Assembly: GCA_027946365.1 (NCBI GenBank)
Contig: JAPEUQ010000010.1
Location: forward strand, 372,001 to 436,000
DNA from: Kalmusia sp. IMI 367209
Taxonomy: Eukaryota > Ascomycota > Dothideomycetes > Pleosporales > Didymosphaeriaceae
Direction: 5' to 3'
Length of the DNA: 64,000 nt
The notes beneath the pieces were generated by a model. That model was given only the letters and a program-made list of their open reading frames with translations, did no database searches and had not been told where the DNA came from. Positions within the stretch are counted from its first letter, which is position 1. The number at the start of each line of letters is the position of its first letter. A program made the translations under genes and the position numbers. This document shows, piece after piece, positions 34,901 through 46,427 of this stretch.

Positions 34901-35430
34901 TTCGCGAGGCAGACGAGCCTATTGGTTATAAAGAGTTGAATAGCAGATCAAGCTCTCCTCTGTCGGAGTTGCCTTATTCGCCCCAGTTGTCACCTACGGC
35001 CCAAGCTACTACTACCGACATAGATCAGCAGGCGAAGATCGAGAAGTCTTCTCTTCCAGCACCTGCTATTTCAGCAGCAGCTGTGAAACCCACACTGCCT
35101 CTTCCATTGAGTTCTTCTGCTCGGCTGTCAACTACGATAGCGGAAGCAGTAAATCATAATCAACAGCGAGGCCGTGTTCCGACTTCTTCTCCGCTGAAAA
35201 GAAAACGTGAAACTTCAGCAATCACTCAACGCCGTATTTATATCAAGCCGCTACGGAGCCCCGATCGATTGAATGCCACGGATAACCCGCCACTGAATAA
35301 GGACTGCGTAATCCATTATGCCGTCAGCGAGAAGGAAGGCGGTGCATTGAGGCAGGTCAAAAGTGAGAGGCAGGGCGTGTTCTCGGAAGGGAGCGTTGTA
35401 GTTGGTATGAGATTCTTTGTACCGGGTTAA
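31996..35430 (+). CDS. Large Ser/Pro-rich protein of unknown function
   Basis: An intronless 1144-residue gene. Residues ~1-80 form a compact start (HGAGIRVCLASQTLNESLTDK...). Residues ~150-400 look globular: SALIQLVTWSNPVFQNLDLEP, a FFYDPYDNSPQ segment, and TFGVIDVIVTVGVGKKIVNG. Residues ~410-1060 are mostly disordered, rich in Ser, Pro and Thr, with a Tyr/Phe-containing island around residue 735-820 (DLYTGSYLSDSRQLDCGVVV). A basic cluster, SPLKRKRETS, near residue 1075 is a plausible nuclear localisation signal. The protein ends in a short hydrophobic strand pair (VVVGMRFFVPG). No enzymatic motif is visible; a chromatin or transcription role would be a guess. Confidence 0.8.
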   Translation: MPSLHGAGIRVCLASQTLNESLTDKIHLKKGYTAAHQSEEAEKSLRESVHTLLHEERVQFPEQEGAFGLNWLGGTPFLQVVVAGPLSDRSEKLAGLRDRLSLVNGHVAPGDDRRSSLGRSTRSGRMLSSGSAESEESTPFEEAHSSGMKTEVPRYDSSKVKSALIQLVTWSNPVFQNLDLEPQALILHVMLTDKTFFYDPYDNSPQHLKIDVLFNGQLSNCVLMHTDYIRSGAKSLHQIFAGTRVDYMAERPWVMHESGQTTGIGSAAAKSTSAQDRWTEICKALMTEANERGVDGDGERPPTAAYLRELASMRIPDSVKDMQKPGGRTFGVIDVIVTVGVGKKIVNGVTYLKAPTRLPDGQYDYQVKEGSEFDMIQSSFYAAGLAADASTNQRELPEKEEDVEGGTDPQLFESKVPALAALSSAQPPILSLPPTFQNPFAKGRISSVAMLDSSAPSTNQPLSNSYDSFFGAHSYRERGIMSESSYSRYIDPNIQNDNHVEENQQSRNQGQPTGAFAWAFQETVQPFQAIRSAHTPTVPLARSYTPSGFVDRRSREAHNSRMPFAPQSGYNVNQYDSFEHANPYQLPYTGMIKGLGLSTLDGPASSPLRDAIGGQLTLPRSMPTPEELIQITAPNSSVSSSPYTRPMIATPHHFRTSFAPINAPHNSAPFPAAPPSGLGIIGPSEILNTRCFFSGSPLLHSSTDALPPGQYGAGPYMQPLKRPSDGPPPPLGMFKVTEKPKMDLYTGSYLSDSRQLDCGVVVRRLIIYGRNRIRIVDHLWKTPRRLPSKTVFTLYKDTNVKGSKGYPGTAKYVESSHGSRRQTLVVPMLETPPSTSPSVPIDLDQGTGTVEIKRDSIHDGLISISSTKSTGSTSHMASKMLADIPTVERMSVLAEVPSHISSTAPRQQTVSSRNLGEQGPKANTFVIDNPEELLRKGSKVQSRSGFTSPTKVNTPAIDAEGQSTEVSGIREADEPIGYKELNSRSSSPLSELPYSPQLSPTAQATTTDIDQQAKIEKSSLPAPAISAAAVKPTLPLPLSSSARLSTTIAEAVNHNQQRGRVPTSSPLKRKRETSAITQRRIYIKPLRSPDRLNATDNPPLNKDCVIHYAVSEKEGGALRQVKSERQGVFSEGSVVVGMRFFVPG

Positions 35431-36032
35431 AACGGTATGCTGGGGATAGTGAGGTAGAGGGGCTATGGCGATTTTGGGTCCACTGAAAAGCACTGTTCTT
35501 TCAAGGAATGGAATACTGAATCAAAAGTAAGTGAAGCGTTAGTAGATGGTAAGGCCATGTTGGAAGGAGAAAGTGGAGTACTCTGATGATGGAAACGGAG
35601 AAGCTATGCATGCGAAGAGAGGAATACCACAACTTCTCATGTACATGGAATGAAAATCCTTCGACACAAAGGGTTCTTGTGTAGTTGTGTAAAAAACAAA
35701 ATTAACTTTTCTCCTCCATTTGATGTTGACTAACGCGTCTCACCTTGGAGACCTCATAGACTCATGCTTCCATGTTCGAGTGTAGTGTTGGCTGAACGAG
35801 TGGGCCGCAAAGCCCATATTCGTTGCATGTAATATTTCCTATAGAAGGTGGACACATCACTTATTTGACTCGGCTGACTCTTCTACGTCTGGTATCCGAT
35901 CGTAATCATTCTGTATAGTGCCTGCTCTACGCATTTGAGGCACAGGTACATCTTCTTATGTGAATATACCACGGATTTAGATCCTAACTACCTGCATCCT
36001 TTGTGAGTTCTCCGACATTTAGCTACTGAGCC
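35431..36032. other. Intergenic between convergent genes
   Basis: About 600 bp of 3' flank for two convergent genes; nothing further seen. Confidence 0.5.
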
Positions 36033-36422
36033 CTACTCATCAGAGGGCAAAGCATCCTTCATATCACAGTCCAACTCCCACCTGCATAGACGAACAGCTC
36101 GTTCCTTCGCATCTTCCTCGGTGACTTCTACGTTTCCTGTGCGCGTTCTCCATGAAATACTCGTGATTTTAGCCCAATCGTTACCACCGGTCTCGTTAGG
36201 CTTGCCTGCTGCAATAGAAAGCGAAAAATGCTCTTCCATTGTCCAGCTTCTATAGAAGTGGACGACAGTACCTTGAGCGTCAGGCTCTTCGACGAGACAA
36301 AGCCATTTGTCATCCATGTCTCGTGGTATAAAGCCTTTCAAGAGCTTGTTGTAGTCTTTGTATGTGAGCGGGAGTCCCCATTGTATCGTAGCTGGATGCT
36401 CCATCCTGTGTACATTGAACAT
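36033..36422 (-). CDS. Small protein of unknown function, 129 residues
   Basis: I start at the ATG at 36422 (MFNVHRMEHPATIQWG). The frame stays open upstream for another 110 codons, but that part is compositionally unlike a protein core and reads like promoter sequence. The retained part is dense in conserved-type residues: LPLTYKDYNKLLKGFIPRDM, DDKWLCLVEEP, VVHFYRSWTMEEHF and TSISWRTRTGN. It looks like a small cytosolic alpha/beta domain without signal or membrane segments. Family not recognised. Confidence 0.6.
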   Translation of the reverse strand: MFNVHRMEHPATIQWGLPLTYKDYNKLLKGFIPRDMDDKWLCLVEEPDAQGTVVHFYRSWTMEEHFSLSIAAGKPNETGGNDWAKITSISWRTRTGNVEVTEEDAKERAVRLCRWELDCDMKDALPSDE

Positions 36423-37805
36423 GGCGCTCTGACCTGACTCGGTGCGGACTGAGAGGGAGGTGTGATAACTTGATGCAAAAGTGCTTGATACGTTGGCGGA
36501 GGCTTGGTGCTGAGGGGGATAAGTCTTCACTAAGCTGATAGGCCAGGCGTGTGAAACTTTGAAGCCGATGCGAAGCTTTAGAAATCTGATCGCTGCTACG
36601 TGCTGGACGGTAAAAATGTCGATGAGGTAAAATAGTGCGATGCGACGAAAGGAGTGCGCAAGAGTAGGGTGCGCGGACGGAAAACGAGTTGGGAGCAGGA
36701 CAAAGATAGCGCATACGTTTTCACGTCGGGGACAGTGGTTGTTGGCTTTCAAGAGTAGGAGGTGGAATGAAGGAGTTGGATGTCGTCTTTGATTTTGCAG
36801 GCGAGGTGGCTTATGCTACAAAGCGTTTCGGTGGTCTGGCGCGTGCCTAGGTGTCGTGCGCCCCCGCACTAGCGCAATAGTTCGGCACCCTCGTTTTCAA
36901 CCGCAGACCACTGTCCAATGTTATGCAGGTCCACTCTGATCTTGTACGAATATATACAAGGCATACATGGCGAAGGAGGGCTTATTGCAGCAGCTAGGCG
37001 CAGGACGCACCGTCCGTACATAATAGAGTCTAACCGGACTAGGGCTAGCTTTTCAATGCTTAGGCACCAGGCTACACTAGCATACACTACGTCCTATCTA
37101 TGGCATGCTTCCCACCGAAAAAGAGCACCTTATTGATGGCTAGACGCCGGTCTTCTATCGGGTCACTGCCCGTAGGTCGTCATTTAAGACGTATGAAAGA
37201 CTTAAGCGAGCCGTAGAACACAGCCTGGAATAGGTATGCACCGCTTGCCGAGTCTGAGCCTATATTGCCCGAAATTTTAGCACGTGAATGGAGACTCGGT
37301 CATTGGCGCGAATCACACAAAAATTCCGAGATATTCATTGCTAGAAAAGATAGGAGCTTTCTTTGGTATTTCCCGCGAATATTTGGAACCAACCAGCAAC
37401 AACCTTGCCATTAATTTTTCTTAAAAAAAAGGCTTATGTGGACTCTGAATGTCTGGTGTAGAGAAGGGAGATCTATTTTCTGTGCTGTATCCTGGTACGC
37501 GTGATCAAGGTGTACCATATATCATTCGAGAAGGTAAAACTGCCGTCCACTCCATGGTGACAATCGCGTGGGCACCAGGAGAATGGGAAAACTTATGCGA
37601 ATACCTGGGTACGAGCAAACCTCGCGAGATCATATTCGACTAGAGTTTGAGGATGTTACGTCAATTTACACTGATGTTGATGACACAACCTGTACTCTTT
37701 GCCAAATCTTGATACACTAGCATCCAGCACTAATATATTGGACCATGACTAAAATGGAAGTGGACATCGTGGACTCATTCATTGCTTTTAGAGAATCTTA
37801 CCAGT
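36423..37805. other. Intergenic, no gene seen
   Basis: About 1.4 kb with short frames only (for example 37449-37643, 64 codons, unrecognised). Contains A-rich runs around 37420-37430. Confidence 0.4.
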
Positions 37806-39337
37806 TCACCTCTCTTTCGACCTCTTCATGGCCTCTTCATACGTCGGCGGCGCCGGAAACGCGTCCTTGTCTCCAAAACCGCTCCTCGAAGACCTCTGCC
37901 CTATCTCCCCGTCGTTCCAAACTTCGAGCGCGAGCGGCACTTCCTCATTTTCCACGTCGCTTAATTTTCTACCAGGTACCAGACCAGAACCAATTCGCAC
38001 AGGAACACGCAACTGCACAACAGAGATGCGACCGGACTTCCCCTACGAACGTCAGTCGGTAGTCTCATCATGCCAAGCTTGGGTTCTTACATTCCCGGGC
38101 TCCCTACACTGCAAGCCTAGCAGAATTTCGACCTCATATCTACGCGCCATGTTGCACCCTTCAAAACTGGGCACCGCTGTCTCTGGAATACATTTATCGT
38201 GCCACAGCATTGGGTCAATGTCATATTCTTGTTCGTCAGTGGCAGGTGCGAGCTCCAGACCGAGGTTGCTGAGCGACTGTATCGTCCAACAGCTCATCTG
38301 CCCACTTGACGCCGAGCCAGCTCGGATATCGGTATAAGCGAAGAGCAACAGCTGAAAGCTCGAGAGGTAGAGCGATTGTGGGCTGTCGTGTAATTTTTTG
38401 GTGGTCAAGCGCATGGCGATGTTGCGTATGCTCCCATGAGAAAGATGGAAATCTTGCGCAAAGCACGCAGTGATGATAACACGCGTAGGTCCCGCGACGG
38501 TGCAGAGATGACGCATATCATCGCCTGTATTCGGAGGCGTTGTTAGATCTGGAGGACCTAGAATGCTTGCCGTGACGGACTTTGTGCTTGGGAATGAATG
38601 CGGGAGTATTATTAATATGGAGTCAGGGCTTGTATCAATTGGCCATACAGTGATTCTAGTGCTCTATATGTGAATGTTTAGCAAAGTTTGGGTCTATTCG
38701 CTGCCTGCGGCCCATACCTTTCGTGTGGTCGACTTGAACAAGTTCCTGTATGTTGTGACTGCTACCTCGATTCGGTAAGACACGTCGGCGCCTCTGACAA
38801 GGTTCTCCATGGAGGACGGAAGCTTTGACGGTCCGAAATTTCTTATGCCATCGTCAAACACTGGAGAATTTGGGGGACATGTCGGACACTCCGGGAACCA
38901 AGGGAGCTGAACCATTAATTAGACCTGGAATACAGTATTAGGATCCAGAAAACTCACCTTCAACGCAAAATCAAATCTATGGTAACCGAATCCAAGCTTC
39001 AGACTTTCCACCCTTGTGTTCTCCCCTCTATTCCAATGCGGAAGCAGAACTTGAGTTTCATGTACAATCTTCGATTAAGTTAGCATTGTCTGTGGGGCTG
39101 AAAGGGTTGATGACGTGAACCTACACGATGTTTCTCTTCCTCTTTGCGGTTCATCAATAGCCCAGTCGTATCTGTCAATACGGAAGTGGTTTCACCAGTT
39201 AGGCTGGCCGAAATCTTTGAGACAATGATCGTAGTGTTGGGACAATAGACAACAACGCGCCCATATATTGTGTCGCCGTTGGTGAAAGTAACGTCGGGGT
39301 GATCGAGCTCAATTGAAACGTCCATGGTGGTAGCCAA
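37806..39337 (-). CDS. Arrestin-related trafficking adaptor with PPxY motif
   Basis: Five exons (39337-39125, 39068-38958, 38906-38718, 38663-38091, 38042-37806) give 440 residues; introns are 48-56 bp and all junctions keep frame. The arrestin N domain starts at once (VSIELDHPDVTFTNGDTIYGRVVV) and continues through ISASLTGETTS, GYHRFDFALKLP and VSYRIEVAVTTYR. The C domain spans roughly residues 185-370. The tail ends with PAPPTYEEAMKRSKER; P427-P-T-Y430 is a PPxY motif of the kind that binds WW domains of Rsp5/Nedd4-type ubiquitin ligases. Such proteins direct ubiquitination and endocytosis of plasma-membrane transporters or receptors; the cargo cannot be inferred. Confidence 0.88.
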
Positions 39338-39899
39338 TTTGGTTTTCAGAACTGGAACGCGAACTCAACGGGGGGGCACGTGATATCTAGATGTTCCAAG
39401 TGCGGGCCTCAGGATGAAGGAGGCACGTGAGCTGTGGAACGATAAAGTTAGGGATGATAATCTCAATGAAAACATGGCTGCTGTTTTGACAAAGTTTATA
39501 CAACGTACTGGAGTTTTCCTGGTGGAAATCGCATACTTGCGTTTCCGGCCCCGAACCCCGGCTATTTTTAGTCGGCGAGCGACCACTTGTGGCCGAGTCC
39601 ACTTTTTCAACGTTTTCGGTGAGACCGACATGTTATAGGGCGAAGGCTCAATACCTTACATTAAAGGTGCTAGCTGTCTTGACTAGGTGGGTTGCCAAGA
39701 GCGTAAAATCTCAGATGACGTGACATTCTCCACGCAAGAGACGAAGTTCATTGTTCAAAGTGAACCTAGCATATCTGTAAGTGGTACATAAGAAGCAGAT
39801 GAGAATCTTCAGATTCGCATGGCCGTTTGATAGTTTACATTGGTGGACCATAGCTCAATGCACATGGAATTGTGTCGCGGTTTTTCGCGGCAAGTTGTT
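39338..39899. other. Intergenic, no gene seen
   Basis: About 560 bp upstream of the arrestin-like gene and downstream of the Zn2Cys6 gene; short frames only. Confidence 0.45.
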
Positions 39900-42187
39900 T
39901 CATTCATTGCTATCTATGAACGAGAAGTCTGCGTCAAGCCAGTCAAGCGTAGGCTGGATATCGAAGAGACCCCAGCCCGGATCGACGAATCCAGTAATGT
40001 CTTCATGAGGAGGGCGAATTAAATCGACTGGAGTCGACGAATTAGATGACGCTTGCTGTGGCGAAAGAATCCCTCCAACCCGTTCAAACTGGGTCTGTTC
40101 ATTGGCTAAAGGTAAAGAGGGATGTGATGTAATCACGAAGTCTCGTGTATGTCCCCCCTCTGCGCCGTGCTCCCTTTCCCTCCCAGATGGACTGTAGGTG
40201 TCCGTACTGTCTGCTACCAAGCCTTTGCAAAGACCAACAAAGGCTTTGAACAAGATCTGTAGTCTAGCAATTGATGGGCTGAGGTCCACAAGTTCATCAA
40301 GTTGCGACGTGACAAGCTCTAGTGTCTTGAAATCTTCTTTGTGGGAAGTTGCGACGACATTGCAAAATAGGACGAAGAATGGTGTCAACGGGTGGTATAG
40401 TGCAGTCCTGGACTAATTAGTCAAGGAATATGAAGTTTGTGCAATAATAAATACCAATGCATGTATGCGATGTGAGAACGAATGTCGGTAATCGTCATGG
40501 ATGATTCTTGGATTGCACGCAAAGTTGCCATCGCCATGCGCGCAGATTCTAAACAGTCAGAGTCGATATGTGGCTTGGTGGGTAGACAAATCTGCCGAGA
40601 GCGTAGAATAGACGTGCGTAGGGAATGATACGAGAATTGAATAGCATTGAGTTCACTTGCGGAGTGTAGACCATCCCACGAGTCGGAAGGTCCATGTAAC
40701 TGCACACAATTAGTAATTAACTCTAATTGAGACTGTGACAACTCACCGCGGTAATTCGCGCATGAACGCGCTGTAGTCTCTCTCCAGAAGATCTTGCACG
40801 ACAAACTCAACACTCGATACGAGTGAACTGTCGTTTACTATCTTGGACGGGTGAAGCTCGGCGACAAAAAGGGCCTGTATAGGCACAAAATGGAGGTATG
40901 TTGTCAGCAGCGCTGACATGGATCGGTTGAAGGGGTGTGAGAAGGCCAAATCTACTCCTTCGTATTCTAACAGACATCGACTTCTCCCAAGCATCATAGA
41001 ATAGTTTTTGTCAAGGAGGTGACACCAGATGTAGCAATAGAAGATCTCTTCGTCATCTTCTGTCTCGGCGCGACAGGCTTCAACTCGAGAGTGTAGACCA
41101 AGATCCTCACATACTTTACACGCGGCGGAAATGAAAGCCCAACAAGCTGTAGAGTCCCCTGTGCCCTGCGCAATAAAGGCCTATGTGGGTGTGTCAGTAC
41201 AGTTCGCACACTCAATGTACTAAGCTTACACTGCACAAAAGGGATTGTAGGAACACGAGTGACGGGGTAGACAGAAGTTGAATGCGAGCCATGGCTACTT
41301 TGACACTGCTAAGGTATGTTGCTGCGCGTGCGCGCATACCATCTTCAACGTCTTCGATGTCACTTCCCGAAAGTATAGTATTTATGAATTTGAATGCAGC
41401 CGAGTTGACGCAAATCGAGTAAAGAAGTAAGGTTTCTGGGCTTCCGGATCGGTTGATCAACGCTAGACCCATCGTCTTTAGTGACCGCGGTGAGACATGT
41501 TTGAAGTAATCTAGCACATGAGGGCCGATATTATTACCCTTTAGTTCTACCTCGGATTGTTAGAAGAATTGTGAATCGAGATACAGGGGAGCCAAACCGC
41601 GAAGCATCCAGTATAAAAGCTCAACTGAAGGGTATGCAATGCCATCTAGTACGTCTACGACCCGGGCGGTACGACCGCTGTAGGTGTCGGGCTTGGTGAC
41701 TCGGAGAACATGGTTCACACAAAGGACATAGCAGAATTCAAGACTCCCAATCTCTCTGCGGGCATATACTGAGCGGCACCGATCTGCCGTCGAATGAAGT
41801 CCTGAGCTTCAATTACAGACGGGGATTCGGACACACTGGGAGAATAACTAGAGGGTGATGGAGAGACGTCGAACTCATGTCGCCGGCTGCTTTTCTTTGA
41901 CTGTGCTGAAGTAGGTTCGGTAGTTCTGCGGCGTTTAGACGCATTGCGAGGTTGTCGGAGAAATGATGAGGTACGCAGGCAAGTGATGTTGCCGTCGACA
42001 CAGTTGCCGCACGGGTCGTCGCGATCACATCTGACCTGCCATATGTTCATAAGCATGCGAACGACAAACAAGGTGGACACGGACCTTGCGCACTCTGCAA
42101 GAGTCGCACTAAGACAACATAAGTAAGATAAAGCGATCTATGGCATTTTGCTGACTCACTTACCACAGCATTCAGGTGTGACGTCAT
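39900..42187 (-). CDS. Zn2Cys6 transcription factor with a probable frameshift
   Basis: Coding segments run 42187-42164, 42108-42085, 42035-41718, 41715-41598, 41546-41230, 41180-40747, then from about 40699 or 40655 to 40455, and 40407-39900. Splicing of the first three exons builds the binuclear zinc cluster with Cys at 9, 12, 19, 25, 28 and 35, followed by a basic KRRR linker. Later segments match the fungal-specific middle homology region: CEDLGLHSRVEA, GRSRCLLEYEGVDLAFSHP, FSYHSLRTSILR and HWTALYHPLTPFFVLF. A TGA at 41717-41715 ends the third segment, while the neighbouring frame continues sensibly, so two extra bases (a TG repeat) or an error is likely. The intron near 40700 is also uncertain. 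Target genes are unknown. Confidence 0.78.
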
Positions 42188-43108
42188 TTGTTCCTTGGAT
42201 TCCTATGAGCCCTTGAAGCTCTGTCTGAGGTCTGGCAAAGCTCTCGGGGCCTTGTATAAGAGGAGGCGTCGTCGCGCGCAAGAATTGTAGCATCCGACAT
42301 AGTGACCTTTAGGGCTGAATAAACTGCACCGCCAAGCGAACTACTGGATGCGATGAAAACTGCTGCGACCAAAAAGGGGTAGCCGCACAGCCACACGAGC
42401 CACAAGCAGCCTGCTGCGGTGGCTGAATGCTATTGAGTGCAAGCTGAAGGGTTTCGAGCACGTCTTCTCTTCCAGATCTTCGAAAACTGCCAAGTGGAAG
42501 AGGCAGGAGAGTCCTGGGTTGCGTGAAACGCATATCGCGCCTCATTCTACGGCTCCATATGCACAAGAGAGCGATGTGACTACGGCAAACAGTAGAGAGA
42601 CATACCGTTATCAGCGTGTTTGTGAATGTCGTGTGGTATATGATGGACAAAGAGGAGCGAAGTTGCGCATGGCCAACATACGCGGCAAAGGACGATCGAT
42701 TTCACGTGACCTTCAAGGGCATCGTCTTGGCGCGCGAGCGCTAAACTACTTCAAGAGTTTACAGCAACACTTTCAGCTCCCTTAGACGTGTCCACCAGCC
42801 AAGCATGACAGCTTCACAACGGCGCTTAATCAATGGGCCCCTTTCCATACATCTCTGCGCGCTTCGCTTTTCCGCGGGTCCCGGGACTGGAGTAACACAA
42901 CTTTCATAGCCGACTATTTTTAGCCGGGCAAATGCCGACCGTTTTTGGCTCACAATGATGGTGCTTGAAGACTTCGAAATGTGTGGCCAAAGAGGTTGCT
43001 CTATTTCCTCTTACTTTTCACGCTTTCTCGCAACCCATTTGTTGCTTATATCGGAGCAATATTCTACACTTGCCCCAGTGGCCACCGCACGTGACGACGG
43101 CCTGCGTG
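42188..43108. other. Divergent promoter region
   Basis: About 920 bp between the Zn2Cys6 gene and the chitin synthase gene. A short open frame before the chosen chitin synthase ATG (from 42965) lacks family features and is treated as 5' UTR. Confidence 0.45.
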
Positions 43109-46094
43109 ATGAATCCCGAAAGAGACATGGAGCACTATCCAGGGCATCAATTACAAGATCTATCTACTTCGACTACAGCTGTGGGCTTAATGGATCACTC
43201 TGATGGCTTCCAAAGAGATACGGAGCACTACCCACGGCATCAACTACAGGACTTACCCGTAACTCCCTCAACCGACGAAGCCGATCGCCGGCTGTTAGAC
43301 GATGGTCTCGATCAGCAACCGCGATACTACGCTCCACCACCGCCGCCATCTTCTGTCTATAGTCTCACCGACACGTACGCTTCTTCACATCCTGTAGATG
43401 CTGATTATGGCGGCGACCAGCATGACCCATACGATTATGGCTACAGTCACGAGCCTGCGCTCACTGAAAATAGCTGGGTACGGCGGCAGCACACTGTTCG
43501 TCAAGGTGTGAAACGATCCAAGACTCGGAAGGTCAAGCTAGTCCAGGGCTCAATCCTCAGCATCGACTATCCCGTCCCAAGCGCTGTACAGAACGCCATC
43601 GAGCCACGCCATCGCAACGCCGAAGGCACCTTTGATGAGGAGTTCACTAAGCTGCGCTATACTGCAGCCACATGCGACCCTAATGACTTCACTCTGTCTA
43701 ACGGTTTCAACCTTCGCCCACACATGTATAACCGACACACGGAGCTTCTGATTGCTATTACATACTACAACGAAGACAAGGTCAGATCGAGTCCCTTCAC
43801 TAAATATCTACATAATACGTGGATGTTCTATGGACTTTGAAACACTGACAAATTCAAGGTCCTCCTGGCTCGTACCTTGCACGGAACAATGCGCAACATC
43901 CGCGACATCGCTAATTTAAAGCGCTCGCAATTCTGGGATGTCGGCGGCCCTGCATGGCAGAAGATCGTTGTGTGTCTTGTCTTCGATGGCATTGACAATG
44001 TAGATAAAGACGTGTTTGACGTCCTGGCTACTGTTGGCATATATCAAGATGGAATCCTCAAAAAGGACGTGAATGGCAAGGAGACGGTTGCTCACATCTT
44101 CGAGTACACTAGCCAGATCTCTGTTACACCAGAGCACCACCTCGTCCGGCCAAACACCAGTGACGACCTGTCCAAAAATCTTCCACCCGTACAGTTCATC
44201 TTCTGTCTCAAACAGAAGAATAGCAAGAAGATCAATTCTCATCGCTGGCTCTTCAACGCATTCGGCAGGATATTGAATCCGGAAGTTGCGATCCTGATCG
44301 ATGCTGGAACTAAGCCGGGTCCGCGGTCTTTACTTTCCCTCTGGGAAGCTTTTTACAATGACAAACACTTGGGGGGTGCATGTGGTGAGATCCATGCCAT
44401 GCTTGAAGGCGGAAAGGCGCTGCTGAACCCGTTGGTCGCCGTCCAAAACTTTGAGTACAAGATATCTAATGTTCTCGACAAACCCCTCGAAAGCGCTTTT
44501 GGCTACGTCAGTGTCCTTCCTGGAGCTTTCTCTGCGTATCGGTAGGTTCTCGTATTGTAAGCCTCCTCTCGACTCAAACTAATATCGCATTTTACTGTTA
44601 TGTAGCTTCAGGGCGATCATGGGCCGTCCACTCGAACAATATTTTCACGGCGATCACACCCTGTCCAAAATACTTGGGCCAAAGGGCATAGATGGGATGA
44701 ACATCTTCAAAAAGAACATGTTTCTGGCTGAGGATCGAATCTTGTGCTTCGAGCTAGTGGCAAAAGCCGGGCAACGCTGGTGCGTATCTTTCTAGATTCA
44801 TGATCAATCGCTATCATGATCAATCGCTAAATCCAATAGGCACCTATCTTACGTGAAAGCATCGAAAGGCGAGACCGATGTTCCCGATGGGGCAGCTGAG
44901 TTCATCGGACAGCGACGAAGATGGCTCAATGGTTCCTTTGCAGCATCTCTATATTCGATCATGCACTTTGGCCGACTCTATCAATCTGGCCACGGTATTG
45001 TGCGACTCTTCTTCCTACACATCCAACTCATTTACAATATCACCAACGTCATCTTTACCTGGTTCTCTCTCGCCTCATACTACCTCACCACGACCGTCAT
45101 CATGACTCTCGTCGGTACTCCGCAGCCCACAGCGGATTATCACGGCTGGCCATTTGGCGACAAAGTGACTCCTATATTCAACGTTGTCATAGGGTATATA
45201 TACGTCGCCTTCCTTATTTTGCAGTTCATCCTTGCTTTAGGTAATCGACCGAAAGGCTCTCGAAAGAGTTATTTAGCTTCTTTCGTTGTCTTCGGCGCCA
45301 TACAAGCATACATACTCGTCTTGACCACTTACCTTGTCTACCGAGCTTTCAGTACCAAGCCTATTGAAGATCAGATCAGCCTTGACTCTGGAAAAGCCTT
45401 CTTCGACTCCTTTTTCGGTGGCAGTACCGGAGTAGCAGGGTTGATCTTGATCGCCCTCATCACTATCTACGGGCTCAACTTCATTGCGAGTTTCTTGTAT
45501 CTCGACCCGTGGCACATGTTCCACTCGTTTCCGCAGTACCTTGTACTCATGTCAACGTACATCAACGTGTTGATGGTATATGCGTTTAATAACTGGCACG
45601 ACGTCAGTTGGGGCACAAAGGGGTCTGATGTTGCTGAGTCTTTGCCCTCCGCCACCATTATTAAAGGAGAGGAGATGCTTGTTGAAGAGGTGGAGCAAGA
45701 GCAAGAAGATATCGACGAGAAGTTCGAGAAGGTGGTCAAGCGCGCCCTTACGCCCAGTAAAGTCCATGAAGGTGGGACGCGTACCAAAGATACTGAAGAT
45801 TCGTACAAGAGCTTCCGCACTGGGCTCGTTTATTCGTGGTTATTGTCGAACATCGTGTTGATCATTGGGGTGACCAGCGATGATTTTGGGTCTGTGGGTG
45901 TCGGGGTACGTATTTTCCTCACTAAGAATCGTGCATAAGGCTGATAAGTCGGATAGGAAGCATCGAAGACGAGAACGCCGTTGTACTTTCGCATCCTGCT
46001 TTACGCTACTGCGATTCTTTCTCTCGTGCGGTTCTTTGGTTTCCTTTGGTTTTTGTGTCGAACAGGGTTGATATGGCTGGTGAGCAAGAGATAA
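43109..46094 (+). CDS. Chitin synthase, probably class III
   Basis: Five exons (43109-43780, 43859-44541, 44606-44779, 44840-45905, 45957-46094) give 910 residues, a normal length for division-1 enzymes. The N-terminal ~180 residues are Tyr/Pro/Asp-rich. The GT2 core has [45 protein letters not shown], the catalytic EDR at 494-496 and QRRRW at 534-538. Several membrane segments follow, from [22 protein letters not shown] to the last at [19 protein letters not shown]. The enzyme polymerises UDP-GlcNAc into chitin at the plasma membrane. Class III is my reading of the WPFGD and [12 protein letters not shown] region. The N terminus contains a duplicated EHYPxHQLQDL segment, and the third intron contains a tandem duplication. 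Confidence 0.95.
44798..44829 (+). repeat. Perfect 16-bp tandem duplication inside an intron
   Basis: TCATGATCAATCGCTA occurs twice in succession within the 60-bp third intron of the chitin synthase gene. Confidence 0.92.
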
Positions 46095-46427
46095 CTATCA
46101 CCTTCAGCCCTTGCGCTTTGACGAAGATGCCATTAGATCTTGGTGAATTATCAAGACTGTGTGTTGTCATCATCCGCGGAGACCGCGGATCTTAGGACCG
46201 AGAGTATGTAATCAAGTTGGTGGAGCACAGACGGAACCCGAGCTTCGCTAGATCCCCAACAACACGAACTATCTCCGGTTCATAGACCCCAAATCTCATT
46301 GATTGTAAATACAAAGTGCATTGACAGACCCTTTCGCGCACACTACAAAACTATGGCCGTGGTCGCACAACACGTCTTTGCGAACTACCTAGACATTCAA
46401 AGCCTACAGATTATACTTTAGAAAACC
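46095..46427. other. Intergenic, no gene seen
   Basis: 333 bp between two plus-strand genes, presumably terminator and promoter; no distinct element recognised. Confidence 0.5.

Noticed and set aside
36423..36752. 110-codon upstream extension of the small minus-strand gene
   Set aside because: Composition differs from the conserved part and a well-placed ATG follows at 36422.
37449..37643. 64-codon plus-strand frame
   Set aside because: Too short, no recognisable feature, no support from neighbours.
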